Both the position numbers and the translations under genes were made by a program. The notes under the pieces were generated by a model. That model was not told where the DNA came from and ran no database searches. It was given only the letters and a program-made list of their open reading frames with translations. 64,000 nt of DNA from Candidatus Thorarchaeota archaeon (GTDB taxonomy: Archaea; Asgardarchaeota; Thorarchaeia; Thorarchaeales; Thorarchaeaceae): assembly GCA_008080745.1 (NCBI GenBank), contig SHMX01000006.1, positions 117,684 to 181,683 on the forward strand, given 5' to 3'. This document shows positions 48,131 to 56,691 of the stretch, one piece after another. How positions within the stretch are numbered: the first letter of the stretch is position 1; each line of letters starts with the position of its first letter.

Positions 48131-48316
48131 TTGGATGAAATACAAATTCCCATCTCAGATGAAACCAGAAATCTCCTGAATAACTATAGAAAAAAAGGTG
48201 AATCTTATGACGAATTGATTCGGCGTCTACTGGAAATTATTGACCAAGTAAAATTCGCAGAAAAACAGAAGAGAATCCTTGAAAACGAGGAGCACATCCC
48301 TCTTGACACAATATAG
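48131..48316 (+). CDS. Antitoxin, VapB/RelB-like
   Basis: A 61-residue protein, IPISDETRNLLNNYRK then SYDELIRRLLEI, fits the short archaeal antitoxins of the ribbon-helix-helix type (DUF7557 group) that neutralise RelE- or PIN-type toxins and repress their own operon. A TTG start is forced by a stop just upstream, with AGGTGG about 12 bases before it. It overlaps the toxin gene by 14 bases. Confidence 0.72.
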   Translation: MDEIQIPISDETRNLLNNYRKKGESYDELIRRLLEIIDQVKFAEKQKRILENEEHIPLDTI

Positions 48317-48584
48317 AGTAACTCTCTCCGCTACTGCAATATTACAACTTAGTCGAACCAGTAGTCGTGACCAAAAGAAGATTCGATCTGGACTTAAGTC
48401 ACTAATGGGAAATCCATTCCCAAGAAAATCACGTGATGATATCATTCGTCTCCTAACTCGAGATGAATATTCTCTTTTTCGCCAGCGCATCGGAGATTAC
48501 CGAATAATCTATTTCGTAGATGGAAATGAAGTAAAAGTGACAGAAATAATACCCAAGAGTAAGAAATATCACTGGCTCGATTGA
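48303..48584 (+). CDS. RelE/ParE-family toxin
   Basis: The 93-residue protein has the RelE/ParE order: QYRVTLSATA (beta1), a helical hairpin (SRDQKKIRSGLKSL), then FRQRIGDYRIIYFVDGNEVKVTEI, the conserved beta-sheet with Arg and Tyr, and an IIPKSKKYH end. RelE cuts mRNA in the ribosome; ParE poisons gyrase. The RIGDYRI-type motif fits RelE. The TTG at 48303 has GAGGAG 10 bases upstream inside the antitoxin gene; an earlier in-frame TTG at 48279 is less likely. It is translationally coupled to the antitoxin. Confidence 0.82.
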   Translation: MTQYRVTLSATAILQLSRTSSRDQKKIRSGLKSLMGNPFPRKSRDDIIRLLTRDEYSLFRQRIGDYRIIYFVDGNEVKVTEIIPKSKKYHWLD

Positions 48585-48661
48585 GAAAAGGAGAACCGCA
48601 CCCAAAAGGAATGAGTTGCAAGTTCACTCTCTCAGCGACATAATAGAGGTATCTCAAAGTT

Positions 48662-49978
48662 TCAGGAGGTCTTGGGGATTGGTGATTTACACCGCACCCC
48701 ATTCTCTGGTAACCATTTCGTACAAGCATGCTTGAGAAGCGGAATGAGTATGAAGGTAACCAGAATGACAGATAGTATCACGATTCCGTAGAGTGTCTCT
48801 GTAAAATAGCCTAGACTGTAGCCGGTGTATGCAAAAAAGAGGGTGACTTCACCTCTAACCGCCATGCTAAGCCCAATAGTTTTGGCCTCTCCCTTATCAT
48901 AATCGCCAAAATACGACCCAAATATCCCTCCGACATATTTTGGAACAATTGCGACTACAACCAAAAATAATGCAATCAGTATCGAAAAGATATTCAAAAA
49001 TGGTAGTAAGTTGATGGTCAATCCAATACTTATGAAGAAGAAAGGAATGATCCAGGAGGATATAGCTTCGAAATCGTCATGAATATCAAGATACTCATCC
49101 TCATTACCAATAATGACCCCAGCTACAAAGGCTCCGATTATTGGAGCAAGTCCAAGCATTTGAGCGAAGAAGGCCATATAGAGCATTAACGAAAGGCTGA
49201 CAAAGATAGGTAAGGATTTGTCGTCATATTTCTTGGTTTTTAAGAAGAAATAGGGCAGAACATACTTGTATAACAGGTAACTTACAGCAAAGAACACAAT
49301 GATATTTATCAGAATTATTGGAAGCCCAAAGGGATTCATAGACTGAGCGCTGGTGAAGTATGCGATGACAAATGAGAATAATGCCACTGCTAGTATATCA
49401 TCAAAGATTGCAGAAGCCACGACAGTCTGAGCAACTTTTGTCTGCAGTTTCTTGTAATCACAAAACAGACGAGTGCTAATTCCTATACTGGTCGCAGTAA
49501 ATGCAACACCAAGGAAAAGAGCAGAATGCCATATATCAACACCATTAGGCTGCAAATCTAAGGTAGTCATTCCGACTAGAGTGAAGAAGAATACTACACC
49601 TCCAGCAATCATCAATATAATTCCCGCTCCAGCGTTAAGGAATGCAGGAGTGCGTACTTTGATCATATCATGAAAGTCAAGTTCCATCCCTACTTTGAAA
49701 AGTAGCAAGAGAACAGCTAGATTACTTATGAAATTGATAATGAGTGCTGTGATATCCAGTTGACCTTGTTCAATACCTAAGAATATACTCAGAGATGATG
49801 AAGGGATCGCATTAAGATATAGGATTCCTAATACTGTAGGCCCTAGAATAATCCCTACTAGAAGTTCACCTAATACTTCAGGTAAATCGAATTTCTTAAA
49901 CACAACTTGAGACGTCTTGATCACTGTCAAAATAAGTGCAAGAAAGAGAAATGGTAGTATGAAATCTGATGCTGCCAT
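48662..49978 (-). CDS. CPA2-type Na+/H+ (cation:proton) antiporter
   Basis: About 12-13 membrane helices across 438 residues. The DD motif in ASAIFDDILAVAL and MAVRGEVTLFFA are features of CPA2 (NapA/KefB-like) antiporters; two adjacent aspartates suggest electrogenic exchange of one cation for two protons. The N-terminal region LPEVLGELLVGIILGPTVLG is classic for the family. It has no regulatory TrkA/RCK domain. GGAGGG lies 8 bases before the ATG. It follows, after one base, a small 57-residue membrane protein gene on the same strand. It likely controls internal sodium/potassium and pH. Confidence 0.9.
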   Translation of the reverse strand: MAASDFILPFLFLALILTVIKTSQVVFKKFDLPEVLGELLVGIILGPTVLGILYLNAIPSSSLSIFLGIEQGQLDITALIINFISNLAVLLLLFKVGMELDFHDMIKVRTPAFLNAGAGIILMIAGGVVFFFTLVGMTTLDLQPNGVDIWHSALFLGVAFTATSIGISTRLFCDYKKLQTKVAQTVVASAIFDDILAVALFSFVIAYFTSAQSMNPFGLPIILINIIVFFAVSYLLYKYVLPYFFLKTKKYDDKSLPIFVSLSLMLYMAFFAQMLGLAPIIGAFVAGVIIGNEDEYLDIHDDFEAISSWIIPFFFISIGLTINLLPFLNIFSILIALFLVVVAIVPKYVGGIFGSYFGDYDKGEAKTIGLSMAVRGEVTLFFAYTGYSLGYFTETLYGIVILSVILVTFILIPLLKHACTKWLPENGVRCKSPIPKTS

Positions 49979-49979
49979 T

Positions 49980-50153
49980 TTAATACCCTCCGAACAGGTA
50001 AATATGGTTCCAATATTCTCTTCTTGAAATGGTAGTACTATTGGAAACGTAATTGGATAGTGAAATCAGAGCCACCGATACAGCTGCTGCAAAAAACATC
50101 ACAAACATAGAAAATAGCATCTCCTCCAATATCTCAAGTTCTAAACCAAACAT
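49980..50153 (-). CDS. Small single-pass membrane protein coupled to the antiporter
   Basis: A 57-residue frame starts MFGLELEILEEMLFSMFVM and continues FFAAAVSVALISLSNYV, one membrane helix preceded by an acidic N-terminus and followed by a polar tail ending YLFGGY. It has an excellent ribosome site (AGGTGATG, about 6 bases before the ATG), and the antiporter ATG follows its stop after one base, so the two are translationally coupled. It is too short for many gene finders. It may be an accessory subunit or regulator of the antiporter (inference). Confidence 0.65.
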   Translation of the reverse strand: MFGLELEILEEMLFSMFVMFFAAAVSVALISLSNYVSNSTTISRREYWNHIYLFGGY

Positions 50154-50214
50154 GTGTACATCACCTATTTTGCAACTAGCAATATTTTTGTATAGTTGTT
50201 TATCTATTCAAATA

Positions 50215-50222
50215 GTATATAA
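50215..50222 (-). promoter_or_regulatory. TATA-like box upstream of the antiporter operon
   Basis: The minus strand reads TTATATAC about 62 bases before the small membrane protein's ATG. A start about 25 bases downstream would leave a leader of about 35 bases that includes the AGGTGAT ribosome site. AT-rich surroundings make this tentative. Confidence 0.3.
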
Positions 50223-50259
50223 CCTATTCTATGTGGTACTAGTTTATTAAAATGCTAAC

Positions 50260-50497
50260 CTATACAAAGGTCAAATGATTTGCTTGTCTTTTTATTGGCT
50301 TAAAGATTATTAGAAGTTCAAAAGTAACCACCATTTTATTCAGAGGCGTTATTACTAATTCTATCTCAAATTCATTCTCACTGAATTGATTTGTCCTAGT
50401 AAAAATATCAAACAATTCGTTATTTATTTCAGCCTTAGATTTCCGAATGATATATTCATAAGGAAAACAGCTACAAGAGTTAAGAACTCGCTCACCT
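50260..50497 (-). other. Intergenic stretch with a start-less open frame
   Basis: Between the antiporter operon and the glycosylase gene, the minus strand is open for about 82 codons (from 50505 down to a stop at 50260). The translation, with phrases such as NELFDIFTRTNQFSE and MVVTFELLIIFKPI, looks protein-like. No ATG or GTG is well placed at its start, so it may be a decayed gene remnant or a chance frame. I see no RNA gene here. Confidence 0.25.
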
Positions 50498-51709
50498 CTA
50501 AAATTCTAAATCATTGAAATTATGAATCGCTGGTAATGAGATATCGGTGCAACTGTGAAATGTCATAAATTGTCTAAGTCCCTCAAAGACTCTATGCTTG
50601 AATTCGCTATCTACATTGAGCCCGTCCTCGAAATACAAATTCTTTACCTCAAGCAGTCCTTTATCACGATGAACTTTCGCATCTAGCCGACCTACAAGAT
50701 TGCAACCATCGAGTATTGGAAGTACAAAATATCCATAAATCCGTTTTTTCTTTGGAACATAGCACTCAATTTTGTAGTCAAAGTTCCATATCTCCTCTGG
50801 ATAATGTCTTTCACGGAGTATATTGTCAAAAGGCGTAAGAATCTTGATGGGGGTATTCTCAAATGACCCAGAATCTGCTTTCTCAAGCTTGTATATATTT
50901 TCTGAAAGACAGTAATAGGAGGTATCCAATCCTTCAATTTTTACTTTAACGATGTAGTCAGACTCGACAAATTTCTCAAGGTGTTTTTCTATCTGTGCTT
51001 GTCGAGTTCCCCATAATTTTCTAGCAGGAATTTTTCCCACATAGGATCGAAAGTCCTTGTAACTGGCCAGACCTAGACAACCAAGAACCGTATCGATCAA
51101 GAACTCCTCAGCTGCTTCATCAGTCAACTTTCTATCATAAATAGAGGAAGGAATGACGCGTTCAGCAATATCATATGCTTTCTGAAATCCTTCACGATAT
51201 GCAACCATCAATTTTCCCATATAGAAGAGATACTCCATTGCGGTCTTCTCAGCCTTCCAATCCCACCAGCCCTCACCTGATTTCTCCCTCGTTCCATATT
51301 CTGAACTTTTCACAGGCCCATTCTCTTTCACATACAGATAGACCTCTTCAATAAAATCCCGATTCTTAAGACCCCATTTCTTGTATGAGCTCCATAATTG
51401 ATCCTCATAGTATTGTAATCGCCATTTATAGAATGGGTAGGTTTCCATTGGCATCAAACATAGAGCATGAGACCAGTGTTCAAACAGTTCACCCTCTCGT
51501 TCATAATCCCAAATCTTACCATCTTTGTAATCTAAATACCGATTGAATGTGATTAGGTTATGGCTTCTAGAAACAACAGAAATTGTATCAATCTGGATAT
51601 TATGAATCCTCTTAGCGACAGAAGATACGCTAGTGCAAGGTGTAGTTGTTCTAAGACCTTGAATATCAAGAATAAAGGGCCTTGCTTGATCCAAAGAAAT
51701 TTCTGTCAT
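50498..51709 (-). CDS. AlkZ/YcaQ-family winged-helix DNA glycosylase
   Basis: This is a protein of the HTH_42 (DUF1006) family that includes YcaQ and AlkZ, glycosylases that unhook DNA interstrand crosslinks. The catalytic-loop Q-x-D motif is present as IQIDT (residues about 40-43). The arrangement of three winged-helix domains fits the 404-residue length; other family text includes YWSHALCLM-like EHWSHALCLMP and ILPILDGCNLVGRLD-like VLPILDGCNLVGRLD. The ATG at 51709 is preferred over a GTG at 51721. It is divergent from the alpha/beta hydrolase gene. Likely a DNA repair role in the cytoplasm. Confidence 0.82.
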   Translation of the reverse strand: MTEISLDQARPFILDIQGLRTTTPCTSVSSVAKRIHNIQIDTISVVSRSHNLITFNRYLDYKDGKIWDYEREGELFEHWSHALCLMPMETYPFYKWRLQYYEDQLWSSYKKWGLKNRDFIEEVYLYVKENGPVKSSEYGTREKSGEGWWDWKAEKTAMEYLFYMGKLMVAYREGFQKAYDIAERVIPSSIYDRKLTDEAAEEFLIDTVLGCLGLASYKDFRSYVGKIPARKLWGTRQAQIEKHLEKFVESDYIVKVKIEGLDTSYYCLSENIYKLEKADSGSFENTPIKILTPFDNILRERHYPEEIWNFDYKIECYVPKKKRIYGYFVLPILDGCNLVGRLDAKVHRDKGLLEVKNLYFEDGLNVDSEFKHRVFEGLRQFMTFHSCTDISLPAIHNFNDLEF

Positions 51710-51887
51710 AATTGGATGCACTTATGATAGACTTATGAAAAGTTCTCTCTTTTTATATGAGAAATCAGAGTGATTTTGATAAAGCAAAATATAACACAAT
51801 TCAATGAACTCAAATGCGTTTTACCATTTCTTTCCTTTTTCCATAGAATTTATAGAGTGAGGAAATATCGTATAACTAGGTTCGCTA

Positions 51888-52874
51888 ATGTTTCTTGAAG
51901 CCACTCTTGTCATTTCGTTGCTAATACTACTGTGGTTGGTACTAACATATAGAGGATGGAAAAAGCGTCTTCTCAAATCATTAGGAAATGGTAGTCAGAT
52001 TGCAAATACCTCAATTGGTGAAATCGAATACAGTATGAAAGGGAATGGTCCTGTACTTCTAATGTTACATGGCAGTCCTGGAGGATACGATCAGAGCCTA
52101 TTGGATTTTGAAAGGTGGACAAAAGAGGGTTTCTCATTGTTAGCAATTTCAAGATCGGGCTATCTTCGTACGCCATTAAGTTCAGGGAGAACTTTTCAAC
52201 AGCAGGCTGATGCAATTATTGCATTATTAGATGAATTGAATATTTCCAAAGTTTCAGTTCTTGCAGCATCAGGAGGGGGTCCGACAGCCCTCCATTTGGC
52301 TAAACGATACCCAGATCGAATAAGGGCACTAGTGTTGATGGCTGCTGTATGTAAACAGTATACTGTAAAGGAGGAGCAAAAAAACTCCATTCTTGCTCGA
52401 ATAATTCTGTCTGATTCAATTGCAGATATTGGTGTCTGGTTCTATGATGTTCTTACAAGATACTGGACGTCCAGATCATTAAGAGAGATGTTCAAAGAGA
52501 ATACACTGCTGGAATCAGATGAGTTAGACCTGCTTGTGAAGGAAGTTATGTCCAATGCTGAGCAAGTAGATTGGTACAAGAGATTCATTCGAACCACATG
52601 TCCCATGAGTCTTAGAATACCAGGTCTCAAAAATGATCTCTTTCATCTTGAGAAGGTTTCTTTTGACAATCTTGAAAATGTAACTTGTCCGGCCTTAGTG
52701 ATTCATGGAACCGCAGATGGAGATGTTTCCTTTGATAATGCCGAGTTTTCATCTTCCTCAATCCCAAATTCAAGATTATATAAACTTGAAAATATTGGAC
52801 ATATTCTCTGGTTGGGAAATCATGTTGAAGACATGTATTCAGAGATTTCCAAGTTTCTAAAAGATGTCGAGTAA
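51888..52874 (+). CDS. Membrane-anchored alpha/beta hydrolase
   Basis: An N-terminal membrane segment (about 2-20) is followed by an alpha/beta hydrolase fold. LMLHGSPGG is the oxyanion region, AASGGGP holds the nucleophile serine (AxSxG rather than the usual GxSxG), HGTADGDV carries the acid, and ENIGHILWLG the histidine. The cap region is about residues 150-240. The substrate is unknown; esterases, lipases and haloperoxidase-like enzymes share this fold. The membrane anchor suggests lipid or membrane-linked substrates (inference). It stands alone. Confidence 0.82.
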   Translation: MFLEATLVISLLILLWLVLTYRGWKKRLLKSLGNGSQIANTSIGEIEYSMKGNGPVLLMLHGSPGGYDQSLLDFERWTKEGFSLLAISRSGYLRTPLSSGRTFQQQADAIIALLDELNISKVSVLAASGGGPTALHLAKRYPDRIRALVLMAAVCKQYTVKEEQKNSILARIILSDSIADIGVWFYDVLTRYWTSRSLREMFKENTLLESDELDLLVKEVMSNAEQVDWYKRFIRTTCPMSLRIPGLKNDLFHLEKVSFDNLENVTCPALVIHGTADGDVSFDNAEFSSSSIPNSRLYKLENIGHILWLGNHVEDMYSEISKFLKDVE

Positions 52875-53011
52875 CATAATCTTGGCACGGTTTTGTTTTC
52901 ACATCTCTTTTGTGAAACCCAATAATTTTGACTACATGATATGAAAACAACTCATTGCGGAAAGCATTAGTTAATTAGAGATGTAACTATGGTTAACTTG
53001 GATTGGAAATA

Positions 53012-53650
53012 ATGAAACGCTTTAAGGATCGAAGTCATGCAGGTAAGGAACTTGCTGAAAGACTTTCAAAATACAAAGATAGAGAAGACATTCTTGTCCT
53101 AGGTTTGCCTCGAGGAGGTATCCCAGTTGCATACGAGATAGCAAAAAAGTTGGATGCACCCCTCGATGTGCTAGTGGTAAGAAAACTTGGACTTCCCTAT
53201 AACGAAGAAGTAGCCTTTGGAGCAATCGCGTCTGGAGGAATTAAGGTGTTGAATGAAGAGATAGTTAATCGAGCTAGACTATCCAAGAAAGCAATGGAGA
53301 GCGTTGTAGAAAAAGAAAAGAAGGAACTAAAGAGACGACAAGACCAATATGGAAGTAGTCTAGGGAAGCGAGATTTCAGAGGGAAAACCATAATCCTCGT
53401 TGATGATGGAATAGCTACAGGCGCCACTATGCAGGCAGCAATAAACGGACTAAAACAGACCGCGGCTGCAAAAGTTGTAATGGCAATCCCCACAGCTCCT
53501 CAAGATAGTTTGAGTGAGATTAGACCCATGGTAGATGACGCAATTTGTATCATGACACCTTCTCCTTTCTACGGAGTTGGAAATTGGTACAATAGATTCT
53601 CTCAGACCACCGATGATGAAGTGAAAAATCTACTAGAGAAATCGAAATAG
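53012..53650 (+). CDS. Phosphoribosyltransferase-family protein (COG1926 type)
   Basis: A type I phosphoribosyltransferase fold. The PRPP-binding loop is present as TIILVDDGIATGATM. The start is RFKDRSHAGKELAERLSKY and the substrate region is GLPRGGIPVAYEIAKKL. This subgroup resembles predicted phosphoribosyltransferases often found with stress or dormancy genes, and its true substrate is not established. The ATG at 53012 with GGA upstream is preferred to a TTG at 53003. It is a single gene of 212 residues. Confidence 0.85.
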   Translation: MKRFKDRSHAGKELAERLSKYKDREDILVLGLPRGGIPVAYEIAKKLDAPLDVLVVRKLGLPYNEEVAFGAIASGGIKVLNEEIVNRARLSKKAMESVVEKEKKELKRRQDQYGSSLGKRDFRGKTIILVDDGIATGATMQAAINGLKQTAAAKVVMAIPTAPQDSLSEIRPMVDDAICIMTPSPFYGVGNWYNRFSQTTDDEVKNLLEKSK

Positions 53651-53888
53651 AATATTATCAAAAACATATCACAGAATCTTTCCCGCAAGAACTAACTACA
53701 CATAATCAAGTATCTCTACATTTGTAAGATATAGTATCATATTGATTTAGCAAAAATATTTTGAACATCATCTCCAAATTCAGTATAGAAGAAAGAATAG
53801 GATAAAACAAAATATTAGAAAATAGAATCCAATAGCTAAGCATATTGGGAGTTTTGCAAATAATACGATAAACAGCAAAGAGGAATTA

Positions 53889-55196
53889 GTGATAAAAATG
53901 CAGCCCATTGGAATTCCCATCCTTTTCATATTCATTGGAACATACTTGGCAATCTCTAGTGAAAAAGTGAATAGAACAGCCATGGCAATGACAGGAATGG
54001 GATTAGCTGGTCTTGCCTTATGGGTTGCACATAGTATTGATCCTTCACAAGGGGCAACCTTTACTCATTTAGTAGAGACTATCGAATGGCAAACGCTCCT
54101 TTTTGTTACAGCCATGATGGTCATTGTCGCAATAGCAGGCCAATCTGGGATGTTCCAATACATTGCACTCAATCTCGCTCGTCCATCAGGAGGGGACACT
54201 AAAAGAATATTCATCACCTTCATAGTATTCGTCTTCTTTGTTTCATTATTCTTTGATACGAGTTCCACCATGCTCATTATAGCACCTCTCACAATCGAAA
54301 TATGTAAAGCACTTGAGATTGATTTCAAACCATATCTGATTGCAGAATCAATTACAGCCAATTTTGCATCGGTTCCATCTCTTGTGGGTGCTGTACCCAA
54401 TCTGGTGATTGCTGGAGAAACGGGAATGGATGCAGGATTACTGTTTTTGACTTTGATGCCGCTTTCCATAATCCTTCTTCTAGTCACTCTACCTATACTT
54501 CTCAAATTATTTGAAGATACAATGATAGAAACAGACTCGGAACTGATTGAAGAAATATTTGACGTGAATCCGGAAGTAATGATCAACTGCCGAACTGATT
54601 TCTTTACTTCATTGATTGGACTGGGCATTCTTGTTTTAGGATTTACCTGGGGTGTGACTATCAATCTTGAACCTGCTCTAGTTGCGGTATTAATTGGTTT
54701 CGGGCTTCTACTTCTAGCTCATGAGAGAGTCGAACGTATTATGTCTCAAGTCAGTTGGTCAACCATTTTCTTCTTGGTAGGAGTCTTCGGACTTGTGGGT
54801 GCATTGGAGATAGTAGGATTCATTGATGAACTGGGAGAAGCTGTTCATATTCTTGTTGCAGATAATACCGGAATAGCTGTAGTATTTCTCACCTGGGTAC
54901 CTGCTGCTTTATCCGCGGTTATTGATAATATCCCTGTAGCAGTGGTATTAGCTCCAATTGCCGAGTCGTTTGCTGCAAGTTCAGCCATATTTCCAATAGT
55001 GCTAATATATGCAGTCAATGTTGGAGGGTATTTGTTACCAATGGGAGCGCCTGCAAATATCTTAGCAATTGCGCTCTCTGAAAAACACAAGGACCCAATT
55101 TCCTTTGCAATGTTTGCAAAAGTAGCCTCTATGATTGCAGTTCTCCATTTGCTTATTGGTACGGGATGGCTTCTCTTGATGTCCATATTGATATAG
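53889..55196 (+). CDS. ArsB/NhaD-type ion permease
   Basis: A polytopic protein with about 11-12 membrane helices of the ion-transporter (IT) superfamily, whose members include arsenite permease ArsB, the NhaD antiporter and human P protein. Family text: FFDTSSTMLIIAPLTIEICK, FASVPSLVGAVPNLVIAGETG (the hairpin motif) and ALSAVIDNIPVAVVLAPI. No ArsR or ArsA gene is next to it, so arsenite resistance is not implied; sodium or organic-anion transport is equally possible. GAGGA lies 4 bases before the GTG at 53889 and 13 before an ATG at 53898, so the start is unsettled. It is convergent with the flavoprotein gene. Confidence 0.85.
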   Translation: MIKMQPIGIPILFIFIGTYLAISSEKVNRTAMAMTGMGLAGLALWVAHSIDPSQGATFTHLVETIEWQTLLFVTAMMVIVAIAGQSGMFQYIALNLARPSGGDTKRIFITFIVFVFFVSLFFDTSSTMLIIAPLTIEICKALEIDFKPYLIAESITANFASVPSLVGAVPNLVIAGETGMDAGLLFLTLMPLSIILLLVTLPILLKLFEDTMIETDSELIEEIFDVNPEVMINCRTDFFTSLIGLGILVLGFTWGVTINLEPALVAVLIGFGLLLLAHERVERIMSQVSWSTIFFLVGVFGLVGALEIVGFIDELGEAVHILVADNTGIAVVFLTWVPAALSAVIDNIPVAVVLAPIAESFAASSAIFPIVLIYAVNVGGYLLPMGAPANILAIALSEKHKDPISFAMFAKVASMIAVLHLLIGTGWLLLMSILI

Positions 55197-55197
55197 A

Positions 55198-55755
55198 CTA
55201 TACAAGTCCTGCTAACTGTTTCCCCAAATCTCTAGCTTCACTCATCAACTGTTCATCTCTCAATACAGAACCTCTAGAACCATGCCCTGAAGCAAGTATA
55301 GTCCCTTGATGCTTGATTCCTAAGTATGAGAAAATATCCTCTAACATTCCCACAACATGACGACTATAGCTTCTTCCAGAACCACCCGATGGGATAACTA
55401 AAGCACAGAGTTGATCTCTGAAAACAGCACGTTCAACACCATACCATCTATCAATGAAGGCCTTGAGCTGTGCAGAGGGCCCCCACCAATACACTGGAGT
55501 ACCTATAATCCATACAGACGAGTTCTTCATTTTTTCAATTATCTTTTCAAAATCATCATCGTGAATGCAATTCTTTGTTTCTTTACAGGAATTACAGGCA
55601 TTACAGGGCGTTATAGCATAATCATATAGATACACCTTATCAATTCCCGATCCGTATTCATTAGCACTTTTTAGAATTTCACGAATCAAAGAATCAGTAT
55701 TTCCACCTTTACGGGGACTTGCAATGATACCCAAGATATTCTTCATAGCAGGCAT
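55198..55755 (-). CDS. Iron-sulfur flavoprotein / NADPH-dependent FMN reductase family
   Basis: A flavodoxin-like protein with the FMN phosphate loop SPRKGGNTDSL and the isoalloxazine region TPVYWWGPSAQLKAFIDRW. C51, C54, C57 and C63 form the compact C-x2-C-x2-C-x5-C motif that in archaeal iron-sulfur flavoproteins binds a 4Fe-4S cluster. Those proteins pass electrons in the cytoplasm and may reduce O2 or peroxide. At 185 residues it is a normal size. The start at 55755 is used; ATG 55746 is possible. It sits convergent to the permease gene, 1 base apart. Confidence 0.88.
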   Translation of the reverse strand: MPAMKNILGIIASPRKGGNTDSLIREILKSANEYGSGIDKVYLYDYAITPCNACNSCKETKNCIHDDDFEKIIEKMKNSSVWIIGTPVYWWGPSAQLKAFIDRWYGVERAVFRDQLCALVIPSGGSGRSYSRHVVGMLEDIFSYLGIKHQGTILASGHGSRGSVLRDEQLMSEARDLGKQLAGLV

Positions 55756-55801
55756 AGATTATCAAAGTAAAAAGTACTCATATCTTTTCATATTAGAGTA
55801 G

Positions 55802-55848
55802 ATTGTAGGGGAAGTACCGCCCGCGACCCATGGGTACATCCCTACGAT
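55802..55848 (-). terminator. Long nested hairpin downstream of the M50 protease gene
   Basis: ATTGTAGGG (55802-55810) pairs with CCCTACGAT (55840-55848) with one wobble, and inside it GTACC pairs with GGTAC. The core is G+C-rich in an AT-rich region. It follows the stop of the leftward M50 gene by 16 bases, so it could terminate that transcript; it could also be a small structured RNA. Confidence 0.5.
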
Positions 55849-55863
55849 ATTTTGTTAGCATTT

Positions 55864-56547
55864 TTATGGACTAATAGGAGTCACTGCACCTATACCGGAG
55901 AGAACTCCACCAAAGAACAGATACAAATAACCTATTCCAGCTAGTGCAATTAGAGCATATATGCCCTTGTTCCAACTCGCTATCTTACGTCCATCAAATG
56001 GGCCAACTGGAATCATGTTGAACATGCCTATCCAGGCGTTTAGTAGTATTCCATAAGCGGCTATTGCTGAAATCAATGTATTGGGAGTAAATAGCGCAAT
56101 CAGTAAGAATATTCCCGCAACAATCAGGTTCCCTGTAACTCCAGCAGCTGAAATTTTCCCTTGGCTCTCTTCATCTACTTCATGGGATATCATTACTGCA
56201 CCAGGAGCCGCAAAAACAAATCCCAGAAAAGACATCATCAATGCAAGTAGTAACATCTGGTCAAAAGCTACAAATGCTGCGTTATAGCCTAATTTTTGTG
56301 CCACCCATTTATGACAGAGCTCGTGAAAAACGAAGCCAATACCCAAAGTTAGGAAAGATACAATAAATCCACCCAAGATAGCAGGTGCGGAAAGATTACT
56401 TGTTGCTATACCAAATGCCAGAGAAACAACGATAAGTGCCTTCAAAATATCTATTGTTTCTTCTTGGGAATCAATCTTCCGTAGTTTCTTCTCATATAGT
56501 TCTTCTTTCTCTTCCTCAGACAGTTCTTCTTCATCGACTAAACTCAT
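55864..56547 (-). CDS. M50-family intramembrane metalloprotease (site-2-protease type)
   Basis: Intramembrane protease: FHELCHKW is the zinc HExxH motif in a membrane helix and FNMIPVGPFDG is the second family motif (N-x2-P-x2-P-x-D-G) that supplies the aspartate ligand. About six membrane helices fill 227 residues after an acidic, helical N-terminal cytoplasmic stretch. Site-2 proteases release membrane-bound regulators by cutting within the membrane. The ATG at 56547 has GGAAG about 10 bases upstream; ATG 56583 would add 12 residues. The target is unknown. Confidence 0.88.
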   Translation of the reverse strand: MSLVDEEELSEEEKEELYEKKLRKIDSQEETIDILKALIVVSLAFGIATSNLSAPAILGGFIVSFLTLGIGFVFHELCHKWVAQKLGYNAAFVAFDQMLLLALMMSFLGFVFAAPGAVMISHEVDEESQGKISAAGVTGNLIVAGIFLLIALFTPNTLISAIAAYGILLNAWIGMFNMIPVGPFDGRKIASWNKGIYALIALAGIGYLYLFFGGVLSGIGAVTPISP

Positions 56548-56691
56548 AATTGTACTTCCAAGATCAAGACATGATGGATACATGTCTATCTTTTAATGAC
56601 TCATATCATTGTAATAAAATTATCGATAGTTAACTATTATTGTTATAAAACATGCCGTTATAGCGAGTGAAGAAGATTAACTAGCAGAAGT

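Noticed and set aside
50053..50250. 65-codon plus-strand frame near the antiporter
   Set aside because: It lies opposite the well-supported small membrane protein gene and reads as its complement.
53889..55196. Calling the permease an arsenite pump (arsB)
   Set aside because: No ArsR, ArsA or ArsC neighbour; the ion-transporter superfamily is too broad to fix the substrate.
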